In this document: positions 14,813 through 22,714 of the stretch, in pieces
How the letters are laid out: each line of letters starts with the position of its first letter
Position numbering within the stretch: position 1 is the stretch's first letter
Assembly: GCA_038326995.1 (NCBI GenBank)
Contig: JBBQKP010000019.1
Location: 1 to 28,010 of the forward strand
Length of the DNA: 28,010 nt
From: JBBQKP01 sp038326995
GTDB taxonomy: Bacteria; Planctomycetota; Phycisphaerae; Tepidisphaerales; Tepidisphaeraceae
Direction of reading: 5' to 3'
Notes under the pieces: model-generated
The model's database searches: none
Told to the model about the DNA's origin: nothing
Seen by the model: the letters and a program-made list of their open reading frames with translations, nothing else
Position numbers and translations under genes: made by a program

Positions 14813-17800
14813 GTCGGCCTGCTATCGCGTGAGATGCGAAGACGATCCACGAGAAGAGAGAGCAGTTTTAGATCGACAGGCCGAAGAATTTGATCGACGA
14901 AGCCAGCGTCGGCAAGTTCCTGCGCACTGCGAAGTTCACTGGTCATTGCAACGCCGATGAGACCATGTGTATCTCGAAGTTGCCGCATCATGGCGATGGT
15001 ATCGCCCACGCGCGGCGAAGACGAAAGCTCGCAAAGAACCAGATCGAATCCACTCGTATTGGCCGCTGCCGTGGCGGCGGCTTCAGACGCCTGTTGTGCC
15101 GATGTGACGCTGACCACGTCGTAGCCGCTGCGTGAAAAAAGCTTCGAGAGCACCCGGGTTCGCGTGGCGTCGTCCTCGACAAACAACACTCGATAGGGGC
15201 TGGGTGTTGCGGGACGAACGGCAGGATCGTCAGACGCGGTTAACGAAGTCGAAAGACGAAAGTCGACGGCGCAGACGTTTGATCCCGCGCCGTGTTTCCC
15301 CGGACCGTACTGCCAGGTCGCTTGCTCGTCCGAGGCCAACTGAGAGCAAAGTTCAACGGCCTTGGCGTGAAGTCCGCGAGCGTCGCTCAGTTGAAGGACG
15401 AGAGAGTGTGCAGTTGAATGTGTTGAAATTACAGGCTGCGGCGAACGGGACGGGAGCATTCGGCAAGAGTCGATCAGGTTCCACACGAGCTGACGAAGCC
15501 GGGCCGGGTCACCGGTTACGTTGTACGAAGTCGCACTAAGTCGCAGCACGGGCAGAGGCGAAACAGGCTGTCCGCCTTCGATAGAAACGTGTCGAAGCGT
15601 CGCGCCGAGCAGAGCATGAATGTCAGTTCGCTCGGTCAGGATGACGGCCGATCCGATTTCAAAACCCATGGCGCTGGCCAGTCCGGATTGCGTCGCCGCC
15701 TGGCCGGGCCAGATTCGCATCAGCCGGCTTTGGAGTTGCGCGTTCGCCAGCAGCTGCCGCCCGCTTTGGCGTGCGTCGTCGGGCAGACGCGGATCGACCG
15801 CCAGATGACTCAGGTGTGGTAATACCGCCTGGACGGATGACCGCCACTGGCGAAGCAGCAGCGCGACCTCGGCACTGTCCGCAAGCTGACGAGCCCGGTG
15901 TGTTTCCAGGGCAACCGCCAGTTGATTTCGAGCAAGTTCCAGGTCGTTCTCCAGTTCGGTTCTGATCGAAACATCTCGCAGGATGACGATCGCAGCGACG
16001 CTTAAGTCGTTTGCGACGGGTGTCGCATCGACCTCGGCGTACCAGTCAAGGCCGTCACGACGCCTTCGAGCGAGCAGCGTAATGGCTCGAAGGCGCTGCC
16101 CGCGCACGGCGCGGTGCCAGGGCAGTTCGGACTCCGCAAGACGACGTTTGCGGTCGTCGCGCCAGAGGGTCTTGCCGAACGCATCAACAGGAAAAGTAAT
16201 GTCGTCGTCCAGATCGAGTAATTGACGCGCGGTATAGTTTGCTTGAATCACCAACCCTGATGAATCGAGGAGGAATACTGCATCGTAGATCGATTCTTCG
16301 ACGGCAGTGAGGCGTGTCTGCAGAAGCTGCGCTCGCGCCTCTGCGTCGGCGGCGATTTGTTCCCGCGCTAAGCGCTCGGAGACATCGTTAAGCACTATTA
16401 GCGTATCTGCCCCACATTCTGATGAAGTTATTTCGACAGGAATATTCGTGTTATCGCGCGTGAGAAGGTTGGCCGATAGTGGAAGTCGGCTGGAAATGGA
16501 TTGCTCTGACCGAAGATCATCGAACGTGAGCGGACTCAAATGTGTTTCCACTGTCGCGTCCGGCTCGTTAAGATTGGGAGTACGAAGCATTATGTTCAGT
16601 GATTTGGATAGTCGTTTCAACTTGCCTGATTGTGAAACGAGTGCAATGAGCAGCTTCGGATGGTTAAACAGCGCATCTAATTGAGACAAGGCGAGTGATG
16701 CGGATTGTCGAAGTGAAGTGAGTTCAGACTCGTCGAGTTCGATCACCGCATGGCCGACTTCGATTCCGTCGATCACAACTGGCCGACGTTCGATGCGAAA
16801 CGCGCGCTCTGGTTGAGACTGTGTGGCAGGCGCGATGTGGCTTCCGGCGGGAAGTTGGATTGAGTCCGGCTTTGCGAGCATGCTGTTCGCGTCGCCGCCC
16901 TTGAATCGACGCTGGCCGGTTGTGGTCAGGAGAACAGAACCCGGGACGGCCTCGATGAGCGCATCAACTTCGGCGGATCGCTCGCGTAGCCGCGTCTGTG
17001 CGGCCTCCATCTCCCGCGCAGTTTGAAGCAAGACTGTGATGTCGCGAATCAGAACCAGCATTCGTCGAGGCACGGCGGGTTCATTTGTGTCATCTGTCTC
17101 TGAAGACCACTCGACCACGGCCGAGATGTCGAGAGTTTTCGGCCCACGATGCAAACGCAAATGCATCGGATACGCTTTGGGCTGATCGAGTGATTCGTAG
17201 ATCGCGGCTTCGAGCAGCACCTTGTCCTGCGCATCAATCTGGTTAAACGCCGAGGCCCATCCAAGGGGCTCGTCTGGAAGATGGCCGAGCATCTGGCGGG
17301 CTGCGTTGGAAAGTGTGGTCGATCCATTTTGAACGTCCCATTCTATGACACCGACTGTAACTTCGGGCGAGGCCAGGGCGCGGGAGAAGAGGGAGGCGCG
17401 TGCGATGGAATGCTCTGCGGCGCGCCGCTGGCTCGTGTCGGTCACAAACATCACGCAGCCGCTTGCGGTTGGATGGACGGAAATCTCAATCTCGACTCGA
17501 GTGGCCTCAACAGTGAGCACGCGATAGACGACGGTCGATCCGCGTGCCGACGCATCCGGGCCGACGAGCGAGAGACCTGTAACGGGCAGGATATCTTCGA
17601 CGCTCATGCCGACGACAGTCGGATTGGCAAGAAACGTGACGGCAGCGGGGTTGGCAAAATGAACGCGCGATTCGGCATCCAGAAGAAGAGTTGCAACCGG
17701 ACTGCCAGACACAGCGTCTTGCCAGACTCTTTGCAAGTCGTCCTTTCTGTCGGTGTTTTGAGGAATGGACAGCCGAAGCCATTTTGCAACGCCCATCGGA

Positions 17801-19197
17801 ATCGAATGCATGGGCGGCAAGTTCGCGCCATCTCGATTCGTATCGAGGAGCATTGTGAAGTGCGTGTTGAAGAGCGCAATCTTCTCGGAGTCGTCATGAA
17901 TCTCAACGACCGCGGCGGCAAACGCAAGTGATTCGAGAAAGGGCTGATCAATCCTGACCCACAGCCCGGACCCGCGTGCAAGTTCGGGAAGAATCGCCAT
18001 CACGCCGACAAGTTCAGCGTCGTTTTCGACTTCAAGTGGAAAGACGAAAAGCTTCGCGCCTATCGATGTGGTCGGTTCGATCGTGCAAGGATGCTTGGCG
18101 GCGAGTGCGGAGAGAAGAGCGGATTCTTCGAACGCATGCGCGTCCTCTATCTGCCTGAACGCACGGTTTTTCAGGACAGATCGTCCGGATTGAAAGACTG
18201 CGACGCCGGCCGGCGAGTTGGCGATGACTTCTTCGAGTCGGCGAAGGGTTCCGTCGCTGCGACGACTCAGATGCGAAAGCTCATCGGCTTTGCGGATGAG
18301 ATCGAGCATGCCGCGTTCATGGGTCACATCACGCACGAATCCCAGCGCGGTCTTTCGCTCTGCCTCGGCAAGGAGGGAAAGTCGCACGAAGAGGTCGCCT
18401 CGCGTGGGGGTTGCGGGCAATCGCGTGTCGATGAGCAGATCGCCGGTGGAGGCTTGGAACAGCTGTGAGACGCCGCGCGACAATGCGGGACGATCCGCCA
18501 TATGGATGAGGTCTGTCAGGAGTGATCCGATGAGGTTTCGTGATTCAACGCCCATTAGATCGAGCAAGGCGTCGTTTACGCCAATGACTCTCCCCGTTTC
18601 CAGGTCGGCCCGGAAAATGGCGATGGGCACGCGCTGTGAAAGCAGATCGGTCGGCGACGGTGGGCCAGCGATCACTGCCGTGCCTGTTGAAACTGGTGCG
18701 TTGGATGCTTCTGCAATCTGGGAACGCGAGTCGATAAGCGTTTGAAGCGTCTTTGTCTCGATAGATTGCCCTGGTTTACGACGTGCGACGGTGAGGGTGG
18801 GCGATGTCCGGATCAACAATTTCACAGGGCCGAGGGGTGTGACCAGCGGCTCGACAGTGAGATCAGCGCGAACGAGTTGGTGCTCTGCAACGCGTACCCA
18901 CACACGCGCTTCGCCGCCGATTCCCTGAGCCGCGGACTTCTGGATACGGGCAGCCTCGCGCTGGTCGAAATCAAGATGATCAAACCAGAACGTCGTGTGC
19001 CAGGGCTTTCCGATCGCGGCTGCTGCTGCTTGCAGTTCGGTGGAAGAATCGGCCGCAGCGAGAGTGTCATTCGCGAACGACTTGCCGCAAAGGGATTCGA
19101 CAATTCCCGCCGCGTCGCAAAGGAGGGTGATGCGAGCCAGCGTTTCTTCGTCGGCGGGGACGTGCGGGGGCAGGTTGGGTGCTGTGGGGTTGGACAT
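14809..19197 (-). CDS. Multi-PAS pseudo-hybrid histidine kinase
   Basis: A 1462-residue soluble signalling protein. At least five and perhaps eight PAS-like modules occupy about residues 60-1100; clear ones are near 190-300 (VPIAIFRADLETGRVIGVNDALLDLMG), 495-600, 615-730 and 980-1100 (DAVFLLDSSGLVIQANYTARQLL). A kinase-like region follows (about 1120-1320), recognisable by GDPARLRQLVWNLID, but no H-box His in an SHE/D context is seen. The N-box is degenerate: Asn1240 is present and the second Asn is Ser1244. The D-box reads SDARGL and the glycine lids are not canonical. The terminal receiver (about 1335-1455) keeps the acidic pair VEDD and the Thr of AMTSE. However, the acceptor Asp is Glu1390 (LVLCELSSS) and the conserved Lys is Arg1439 (ILRPVD). 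It is probably a catalytically silent or altered sensor scaffold. Confidence 0.82.
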   Translation of the reverse strand: MSNPTAPNLPPHVPADEETLARITLLCDAAGIVESLCGKSFANDTLAAADSSTELQAAAAAIGKPWHTTFWFDHLDFDQREAARIQKSAAQGIGGEARVWVRVAEHQLVRADLTVEPLVTPLGPVKLLIRTSPTLTVARRKPGQSIETKTLQTLIDSRSQIAEASNAPVSTGTAVIAGPPSPTDLLSQRVPIAIFRADLETGRVIGVNDALLDLMGVESRNLIGSLLTDLIHMADRPALSRGVSQLFQASTGDLLIDTRLPATPTRGDLFVRLSLLAEAERKTALGFVRDVTHERGMLDLIRKADELSHLSRRSDGTLRRLEEVIANSPAGVAVFQSGRSVLKNRAFRQIEDAHAFEESALLSALAAKHPCTIEPTTSIGAKLFVFPLEVENDAELVGVMAILPELARGSGLWVRIDQPFLESLAFAAAVVEIHDDSEKIALFNTHFTMLLDTNRDGANLPPMHSIPMGVAKWLRLSIPQNTDRKDDLQRVWQDAVSGSPVATLLLDAESRVHFANPAAVTFLANPTVVGMSVEDILPVTGLSLVGPDASARGSTVVYRVLTVEATRVEIEISVHPTASGCVMFVTDTSQRRAAEHSIARASLFSRALASPEVTVGVIEWDVQNGSTTLSNAARQMLGHLPDEPLGWASAFNQIDAQDKVLLEAAIYESLDQPKAYPMHLRLHRGPKTLDISAVVEWSSETDDTNEPAVPRRMLVLIRDITVLLQTAREMEAAQTRLRERSAEVDALIEAVPGSVLLTTTGQRRFKGGDANSMLAKPDSIQLPAGSHIAPATQSQPERAFRIERRPVVIDGIEVGHAVIELDESELTSLRQSASLALSQLDALFNHPKLLIALVSQSGKLKRLSKSLNIMLRTPNLNEPDATVETHLSPLTFDDLRSEQSISSRLPLSANLLTRDNTNIPVEITSSECGADTLIVLNDVSERLAREQIAADAEARAQLLQTRLTAVEESIYDAVFLLDSSGLVIQANYTARQLLDLDDDITFPVDAFGKTLWRDDRKRRLAESELPWHRAVRGQRLRAITLLARRRRDGLDWYAEVDATPVANDLSVAAIVILRDVSIRTELENDLELARNQLAVALETHRARQLADSAEVALLLRQWRSSVQAVLPHLSHLAVDPRLPDDARQSGRQLLANAQLQSRLMRIWPGQAATQSGLASAMGFEIGSAVILTERTDIHALLGATLRHVSIEGGQPVSPLPVLRLSATSYNVTGDPARLRQLVWNLIDSCRMLPSRSPQPVISTHSTAHSLVLQLSDARGLHAKAVELCSQLASDEQATWQYGPGKHGAGSNVCAVDFRLSTSLTASDDPAVRPATPSPYRVLFVEDDATRTRVLSKLFSRSGYDVVSVTSAQQASEAAATAAANTSGFDLVLCELSSSPRVGDTIAMMRQLRDTHGLIGVAMTSELRSAQELADAGFVDQILRPVDLKLLSLLVDRLRISRDSRPT

Positions 19198-19397
19198 TGT
19201 AGGGCCAGCGGGAAGTCAGCAGCATCCTGGAGCCGCCGGGAGGAATTGCTTCAATCCGAATGCATACTCCAAAGTGCAAACAGAATTCAAGTGTCGGCGG
19301 GGTGGAAGCGAAGTCCAAATCTTAGCCTCTTCGAAAGCTGAGTCGGGATCACATCACTTGGTTGGTGTAGCCAATCGGGCGCGGATATCATGTGGTG
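19198..19397. promoter_or_regulatory. Divergent intergenic region
   Basis: About 200 bases separate the divergent PAS-protein and aldo/keto reductase genes, so both promoters must lie here unless transcription enters from outside. TTGGTTGGTGTAGCCAA (19360-19376) contains a short TTGG/CCAA palindrome next to the reductase start and might be an operator. No confident -35/-10 pair was found on either strand. Confidence 0.3.
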
Positions 19398-20291
19398 ATG
19401 CAACACAGAATTTTAGGCTCGACGGGCTTGAGTGTGTCGGTGGTGGGGATCGGCACGTGGCAATTCGGGGGCGAGTGGGGCGGACCGTTTTCGCAGGTTA
19501 CGGTCGATGAAATTTTTGATGCGGGCCGAGCCTGCGGAATCAATCTGATCGATACCGCCGAGTGTTACGGCGACCACGAGTCCGAGCGTTTGATCGGCAA
19601 GAGTGTGAAGCGAGACCGCGCGAATTGGATGATCGCGACAAAATTCGGTCATAAGTTTAACAAAAATTTTGAGCGAAGCGAGCCGCGAAGCGTGTCAGAC
19701 GTCGTTGATCAAACGGATGAAAGCCTGGCCGCGCTGCAGACGGATTACATCGACGTGCAGCAGTATCACTCGTGGGGCGACACGCAGTTTTTCGACGACG
19801 ACATCCTGGCGGCACTCAACAAAATGAAAGACCAGGGCAAGATCCGTCATATTGGGAATTCGGTTGGTCACAACATGAACGTGAAGCAAATTGCGGCGTC
19901 GCAACCGCGCGGAGTTGAGGTCATTCAGTTGATCTATAACCGCCTTGATTGCGGGCCCGACACAATGTCGCTGCCGATCTGTGTCGCACAAAATTTGGGT
20001 GTGCTCGCGAGGGTTCCCCTTGCGAGCGGCTATCTCTCGGGCAAGTATCGGCCCGGCCATACTTTTGACGCAAGCGAAGTGCGCGGGAAATGGCACGACC
20101 CGATCGACCGCGACAATTCATTGCGTGAAGTGGAAAAGATCGCGCAAACAGAGCTTCCAGAAGGCATGGACATGGCAACGTGGGCGTTGGCGTGGTGCCT
20201 GCGCAACGCGGCGATCACTAGCGTTATTCCGGGTTGCAAGAGCGGGGCACAGGTTCGAGCAAACGCCGCGGCGAGCGACATAGCGGTGTGA
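19398..20291 (+). CDS. Aldo/keto reductase
   Basis: A cytoplasmic NAD(P)H-dependent oxidoreductase of the AKR superfamily, (beta/alpha)8 barrel, 297 aa. The N-terminus RILGSTGLSVSVVGIGTWQFGG is typical, and the catalytic tetrad is complete: Asp52, Tyr57 (DTAECYGDHESERLIG), Lys82 (ATKFGH) and His124 (QQYHSWGD). The C-terminal ITSVIPGCKSGAQVRANA is the usual cofactor-binding end. The ATG at 19398 is preferred to the GTG codons at 19392 and 19395 because it gives the family-like start. The physiological carbonyl substrate cannot be inferred. It is divergent from the PAS protein and convergent with the HNH nuclease. Confidence 0.9.
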   Translation: MQHRILGSTGLSVSVVGIGTWQFGGEWGGPFSQVTVDEIFDAGRACGINLIDTAECYGDHESERLIGKSVKRDRANWMIATKFGHKFNKNFERSEPRSVSDVVDQTDESLAALQTDYIDVQQYHSWGDTQFFDDDILAALNKMKDQGKIRHIGNSVGHNMNVKQIAASQPRGVEVIQLIYNRLDCGPDTMSLPICVAQNLGVLARVPLASGYLSGKYRPGHTFDASEVRGKWHDPIDRDNSLREVEKIAQTELPEGMDMATWALAWCLRNAAITSVIPGCKSGAQVRANAAASDIAV

Positions 20292-20317
20292 GCAGGAGTT
20301 AGAGAAGTATCGCAATA

Positions 20318-21109
20318 CTACCGCAGCTCGACCGTCCAATACGCCTCATCGAGGAACTGTTTCCACGACGCGTACCTCTGGTCGGAGAGGCGGATGTTGA
20401 TCACCGGGCTCCGTTTGGGTTTGATCGGCTTAGTGAGCAGTTTCATCCTCGCCTGATCGGGGGTTCGCCCACCCTTTTTCACGTTGCACTTGATGCAGCA
20501 ACAGACGATGTTCTCCCACGTGCTGCGGCCGCCTTGCGAGCGAGGCGTGACGTGGTCGAGCGAGAGGTCGGGTGTCTGAAATTTTTTGCCGCAATACTGA
20601 CACTTGTTGCTATCGCGCGCGAAAATGTTTCGGCGATTAAATTTCACTTCCTGCCTGGGCAACTTGTCGTAGCCGAGCAGACGAATAATTCTCGGCACCG
20701 CGATCGGCAGGCGAACAGTTCGAATCCAGTCAAACTTTTCCGGCTCATACTGATACTGCAGTTCCGAAAGTTCGCGCCACGAGCAGAAATCCATGTTGAC
20801 GAACTGCTTCGTGCCCGCGTCCGACTCTTCAACGTGAATGACTTCGGCGAGTTCGCGGCACAGCATCGCAAACGCGCGACGAACATTAATGACCCGTATC
20901 GCTTGATAGTACCGGTTAAGTACCAGCACGTTGGCAGAGAGCGCACTTGCGGCGATGACGGCTGCCTTGGTGAACGGATCGAGGGTCGAACTCAACGCGC
21001 CAGCGTTGAGTGCTCCCCCAGCGCCAAGAGCCGCTCCATCAATACCCGCCGCATCGTGCGTCGAGTTCTTTTTAGAACGGCCAGAGTTTTTGGAGGTAGA
21101 TTTACTCAT
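20318..21109 (-). CDS. HNH endonuclease family protein
   Basis: A 263-residue protein with a C-terminal HNH nuclease module: KCQYCGKKF gives the first CxxC, LSLDHVTPRSQGG the catalytic His, WENIVCCCIKCNVKKGG the Asn and the second Cys pair. The middle part, VLVLNRYYQAIRVINVRRAFAML, is the conserved opening of a family of stand-alone bacterial HNH proteins, including planctomycete ones. The first 60 residues are Ser/Lys- and Ala/Gly-rich and probably disordered. The start at 21109 is chosen over 21340 because the extra 77 residues are not family-like. No methylase or other defence partner is adjacent, so a restriction role is not supported; function is unknown. Confidence 0.85.
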   Translation of the reverse strand: MSKSTSKNSGRSKKNSTHDAAGIDGAALGAGGALNAGALSSTLDPFTKAAVIAASALSANVLVLNRYYQAIRVINVRRAFAMLCRELAEVIHVEESDAGTKQFVNMDFCSWRELSELQYQYEPEKFDWIRTVRLPIAVPRIIRLLGYDKLPRQEVKFNRRNIFARDSNKCQYCGKKFQTPDLSLDHVTPRSQGGRSTWENIVCCCIKCNVKKGGRTPDQARMKLLTKPIKPKRSPVINIRLSDQRYASWKQFLDEAYWTVELR

Positions 21110-21413
21110 ATGAATAATGCTTATTCTGATATCTGCCTGCGGACGGAGTATAGCAGCGGTTGCGAAGTCGGCCACAGACTTTAGGTCGGTATTCTCGCCG
21201 ATGTGCGGGCAACGTGTGAATAGAAAAATGAAATTGACACCGACTTGACACAACCCTAACCTTCGGAGAATCGAGTCGGCGGTTCGGAGAGGAAGCAAGT
21301 AAAAAAAATGGGTTTGATTGAAGCCGCGACTGAACAACATATCTGCATGGCTTCAGGCCACATGACTCAACGGTAAATAACTTGGTCGGCCCGTCAATGC
21401 GAGGGAGCATATT
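21110..21413. promoter_or_regulatory. Divergent HNH / rnc intergenic region
   Basis: Toward rnc, TTGACA at 21234-21239 with TAACCT at 21257-21262 (17-bp spacing) is a plausible sigma-70 promoter; a second TTGACA lies at 21245-21250. The implied leader of about 145 bases contains a stem TGAAGCC/GGCTTCA (21319-21325 with 21349-21355). Toward the HNH gene, a TATACT-like -10 box reads on the minus strand near 21148-21153. No other gene is visible. Confidence 0.4.
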
Positions 21414-22160
21414 GTGACAGACGTAGAGATCAAACACGCCCAGAAGGTCGTTGGGCACACATTTGCCGATGTCGCGTTGTTGAAGGAGTCGTTGACACAC
21501 GCCTCAATCGCGGATGATCGACTCAAGTCCAACGAGCGTATGGAGTTTCTTGGAGATGCAGTTTTGGATTTGATCATGTGCGAGCACCTGTATCGTCGAT
21601 TCCCAAATTACGCAGAGGGGGATTTGACCAAGGTGAAAAGCGCGATCGTCTCAAGGCAAACGTGTGCGGCCGTGTCGCGCGAAGTGGGTTTGGACAAATT
21701 GTTGTTTTTGGGCAAGGGCATCACATCGCGAACATCAATTCCGCCTTCACTCGCCGCGGCCGTTTACGAATCTGTAGTTGCGGCGATTTATCTCGACGCG
21801 GGCCTTGAAACGACACGTGAATTTGTGCTCCGGACCATGGAAACTCATGTCGCCAGAATTTGCGCCACAATCCACCAGCACAACTACAAGGCGACGCTTC
21901 AGCAATTTGTTCATCGCGAAACCGGGCACACGCCGATCTACGAACTGCTTGATGAGAAAGGACCAGACCACAGCAAGTGTTTTGAGATCGGCGTGACGAT
22001 CCACGGCAAGCGATATCCGACCGCGTGGGGCATGAACAAGAAAATCGCTGAGCAGAAGGCGGCGCTTCTGACGCTTGAACAGATGGGTGTACTGAATGAG
22101 CAGGATGTGATCGACGGGCTCGAACAGTTGTCCATGAGCGAGCCGCAATTTGATGTGTAG
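21414..22160 (+). CDS. rnc: Ribonuclease III
   Basis: A double-strand-specific endoribonuclease that processes rRNA and mRNA. It has the signature NERMEFLGDAVLD (40-52), with Glu41, Glu44 and Asp48 in place, Glu68, and a C-terminal dsRNA-binding domain (about 160-235, ending NKKIAEQKAALLTLEQM). At the second metal-ligand motif, usually DxxE, the sequence reads AAVYESVVAAIYLD. Glu119 is kept, but the position equal to E. coli Asp114 is Ala116 (codon GCC, 21759-21761). The GTG start at 21414 is supported by GAGGGAG at 21401-21407. The length of 248 is normal. It is convergent with acpS. Confidence 0.93.
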   Translation: MTDVEIKHAQKVVGHTFADVALLKESLTHASIADDRLKSNERMEFLGDAVLDLIMCEHLYRRFPNYAEGDLTKVKSAIVSRQTCAAVSREVGLDKLLFLGKGITSRTSIPPSLAAAVYESVVAAIYLDAGLETTREFVLRTMETHVARICATIHQHNYKATLQQFVHRETGHTPIYELLDEKGPDHSKCFEIGVTIHGKRYPTAWGMNKKIAEQKAALLTLEQMGVLNEQDVIDGLEQLSMSEPQFDV

Positions 22161-22165
22161 CCGCG

Positions 22166-22183
22166 GACGCAATTTTCGGCGTC
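22166..22183. terminator. Weak hairpin between convergent rnc and acpS
   Basis: GACGC (22166-22170) and GCGTC (22179-22183) enclose an 8-base loop in the 21-base gap between convergent genes. There is no T-run on either strand, so it is only a possible bidirectional terminator. Confidence 0.25.
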
Positions 22184-22604
22184 ATGTCCTATCATCTAAT
22201 GGTCCGATACCGGAACCGATCGTGCTGCTGCCAATCGCACTTGCCGTCGCGTGAGTTTCGATATGGCTGATCGAAAGGTGCCATTGATGGATACCCATCG
22301 ATTTGGCGATTCGCTCACACTCACCGGAAAGTGCGACCTGCGGTTGACCCGACGCGCTTTTGACAACTTCGACATCCGTCCAGGTCATTTTGCCGCTCAG
22401 CCCGGTGCCGAGCACTTTGAAGACGGCTTCCTTCGCGGCAAAACGACCAGCCAGGTGCTCGAAATATCGCTTCTCGCGCGACGCACAATATTCCTGCTCG
22501 CTTCGTGTGAATACGCGGTCGAGAAATCGCTGGCCGTGGTCTTCGACCAGCCGTCTGATGCGCTGCACCTCAACTAGATCAATGCCATGCCCGACGATCA
22601 TCAT
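22182..22604 (-). CDS. acpS: Holo-[acyl-carrier-protein] synthase
   Basis: Transfers 4'-phosphopantetheine from CoA to the serine of acyl carrier protein, switching on fatty-acid synthesis. The family signatures are intact: GIDLVEVQRI with the Mg-ligand Asp9, RFAAKEAVFKVLGTG with Glu59, TWTDVEVVKSASGQPQVALSG and the closing HLSISHIETHATASAI. The 140 aa include a C-terminal Gly/Ser-rich extension of about 15 residues beyond the usual end. Two consecutive ATG codons (22604 and 22601) could both serve. Upstream, divergently, lies the PpiC lipoprotein gene. Confidence 0.95.
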   Translation of the reverse strand: MMIVGHGIDLVEVQRIRRLVEDHGQRFLDRVFTRSEQEYCASREKRYFEHLAGRFAAKEAVFKVLGTGLSGKMTWTDVEVVKSASGQPQVALSGECERIAKSMGIHQWHLSISHIETHATASAIGSSTIGSGIGPLDDRT

Positions 22605-22714
22605 GACGAAATGATAACGCCTAACTCGCAGATACGCCTGCCACCGGCGCGTTCTGCAAGCCGTCTGCTACCCGCGTGATTTGACGCGTCGGCTTGGCGT
22701 TTGATACTACGACT

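Noticed and set aside
17281..17931. 216-codon plus-strand frame inside the PAS gene
   Set aside because: It is antisense to a continuous multi-PAS coding sequence and shows no domain of its own.
20306..20319. Hairpin AGTAT/ATACT between convergent reductase and HNH genes
   Set aside because: The 5-bp AT-rich stem has no T-run and could easily be chance.
21110..21340. 77-codon upstream extension of the HNH gene
   Set aside because: The extension is unlike the family, overlaps the probable rnc promoter, and the Met at 21109 begins the expected low-complexity head.
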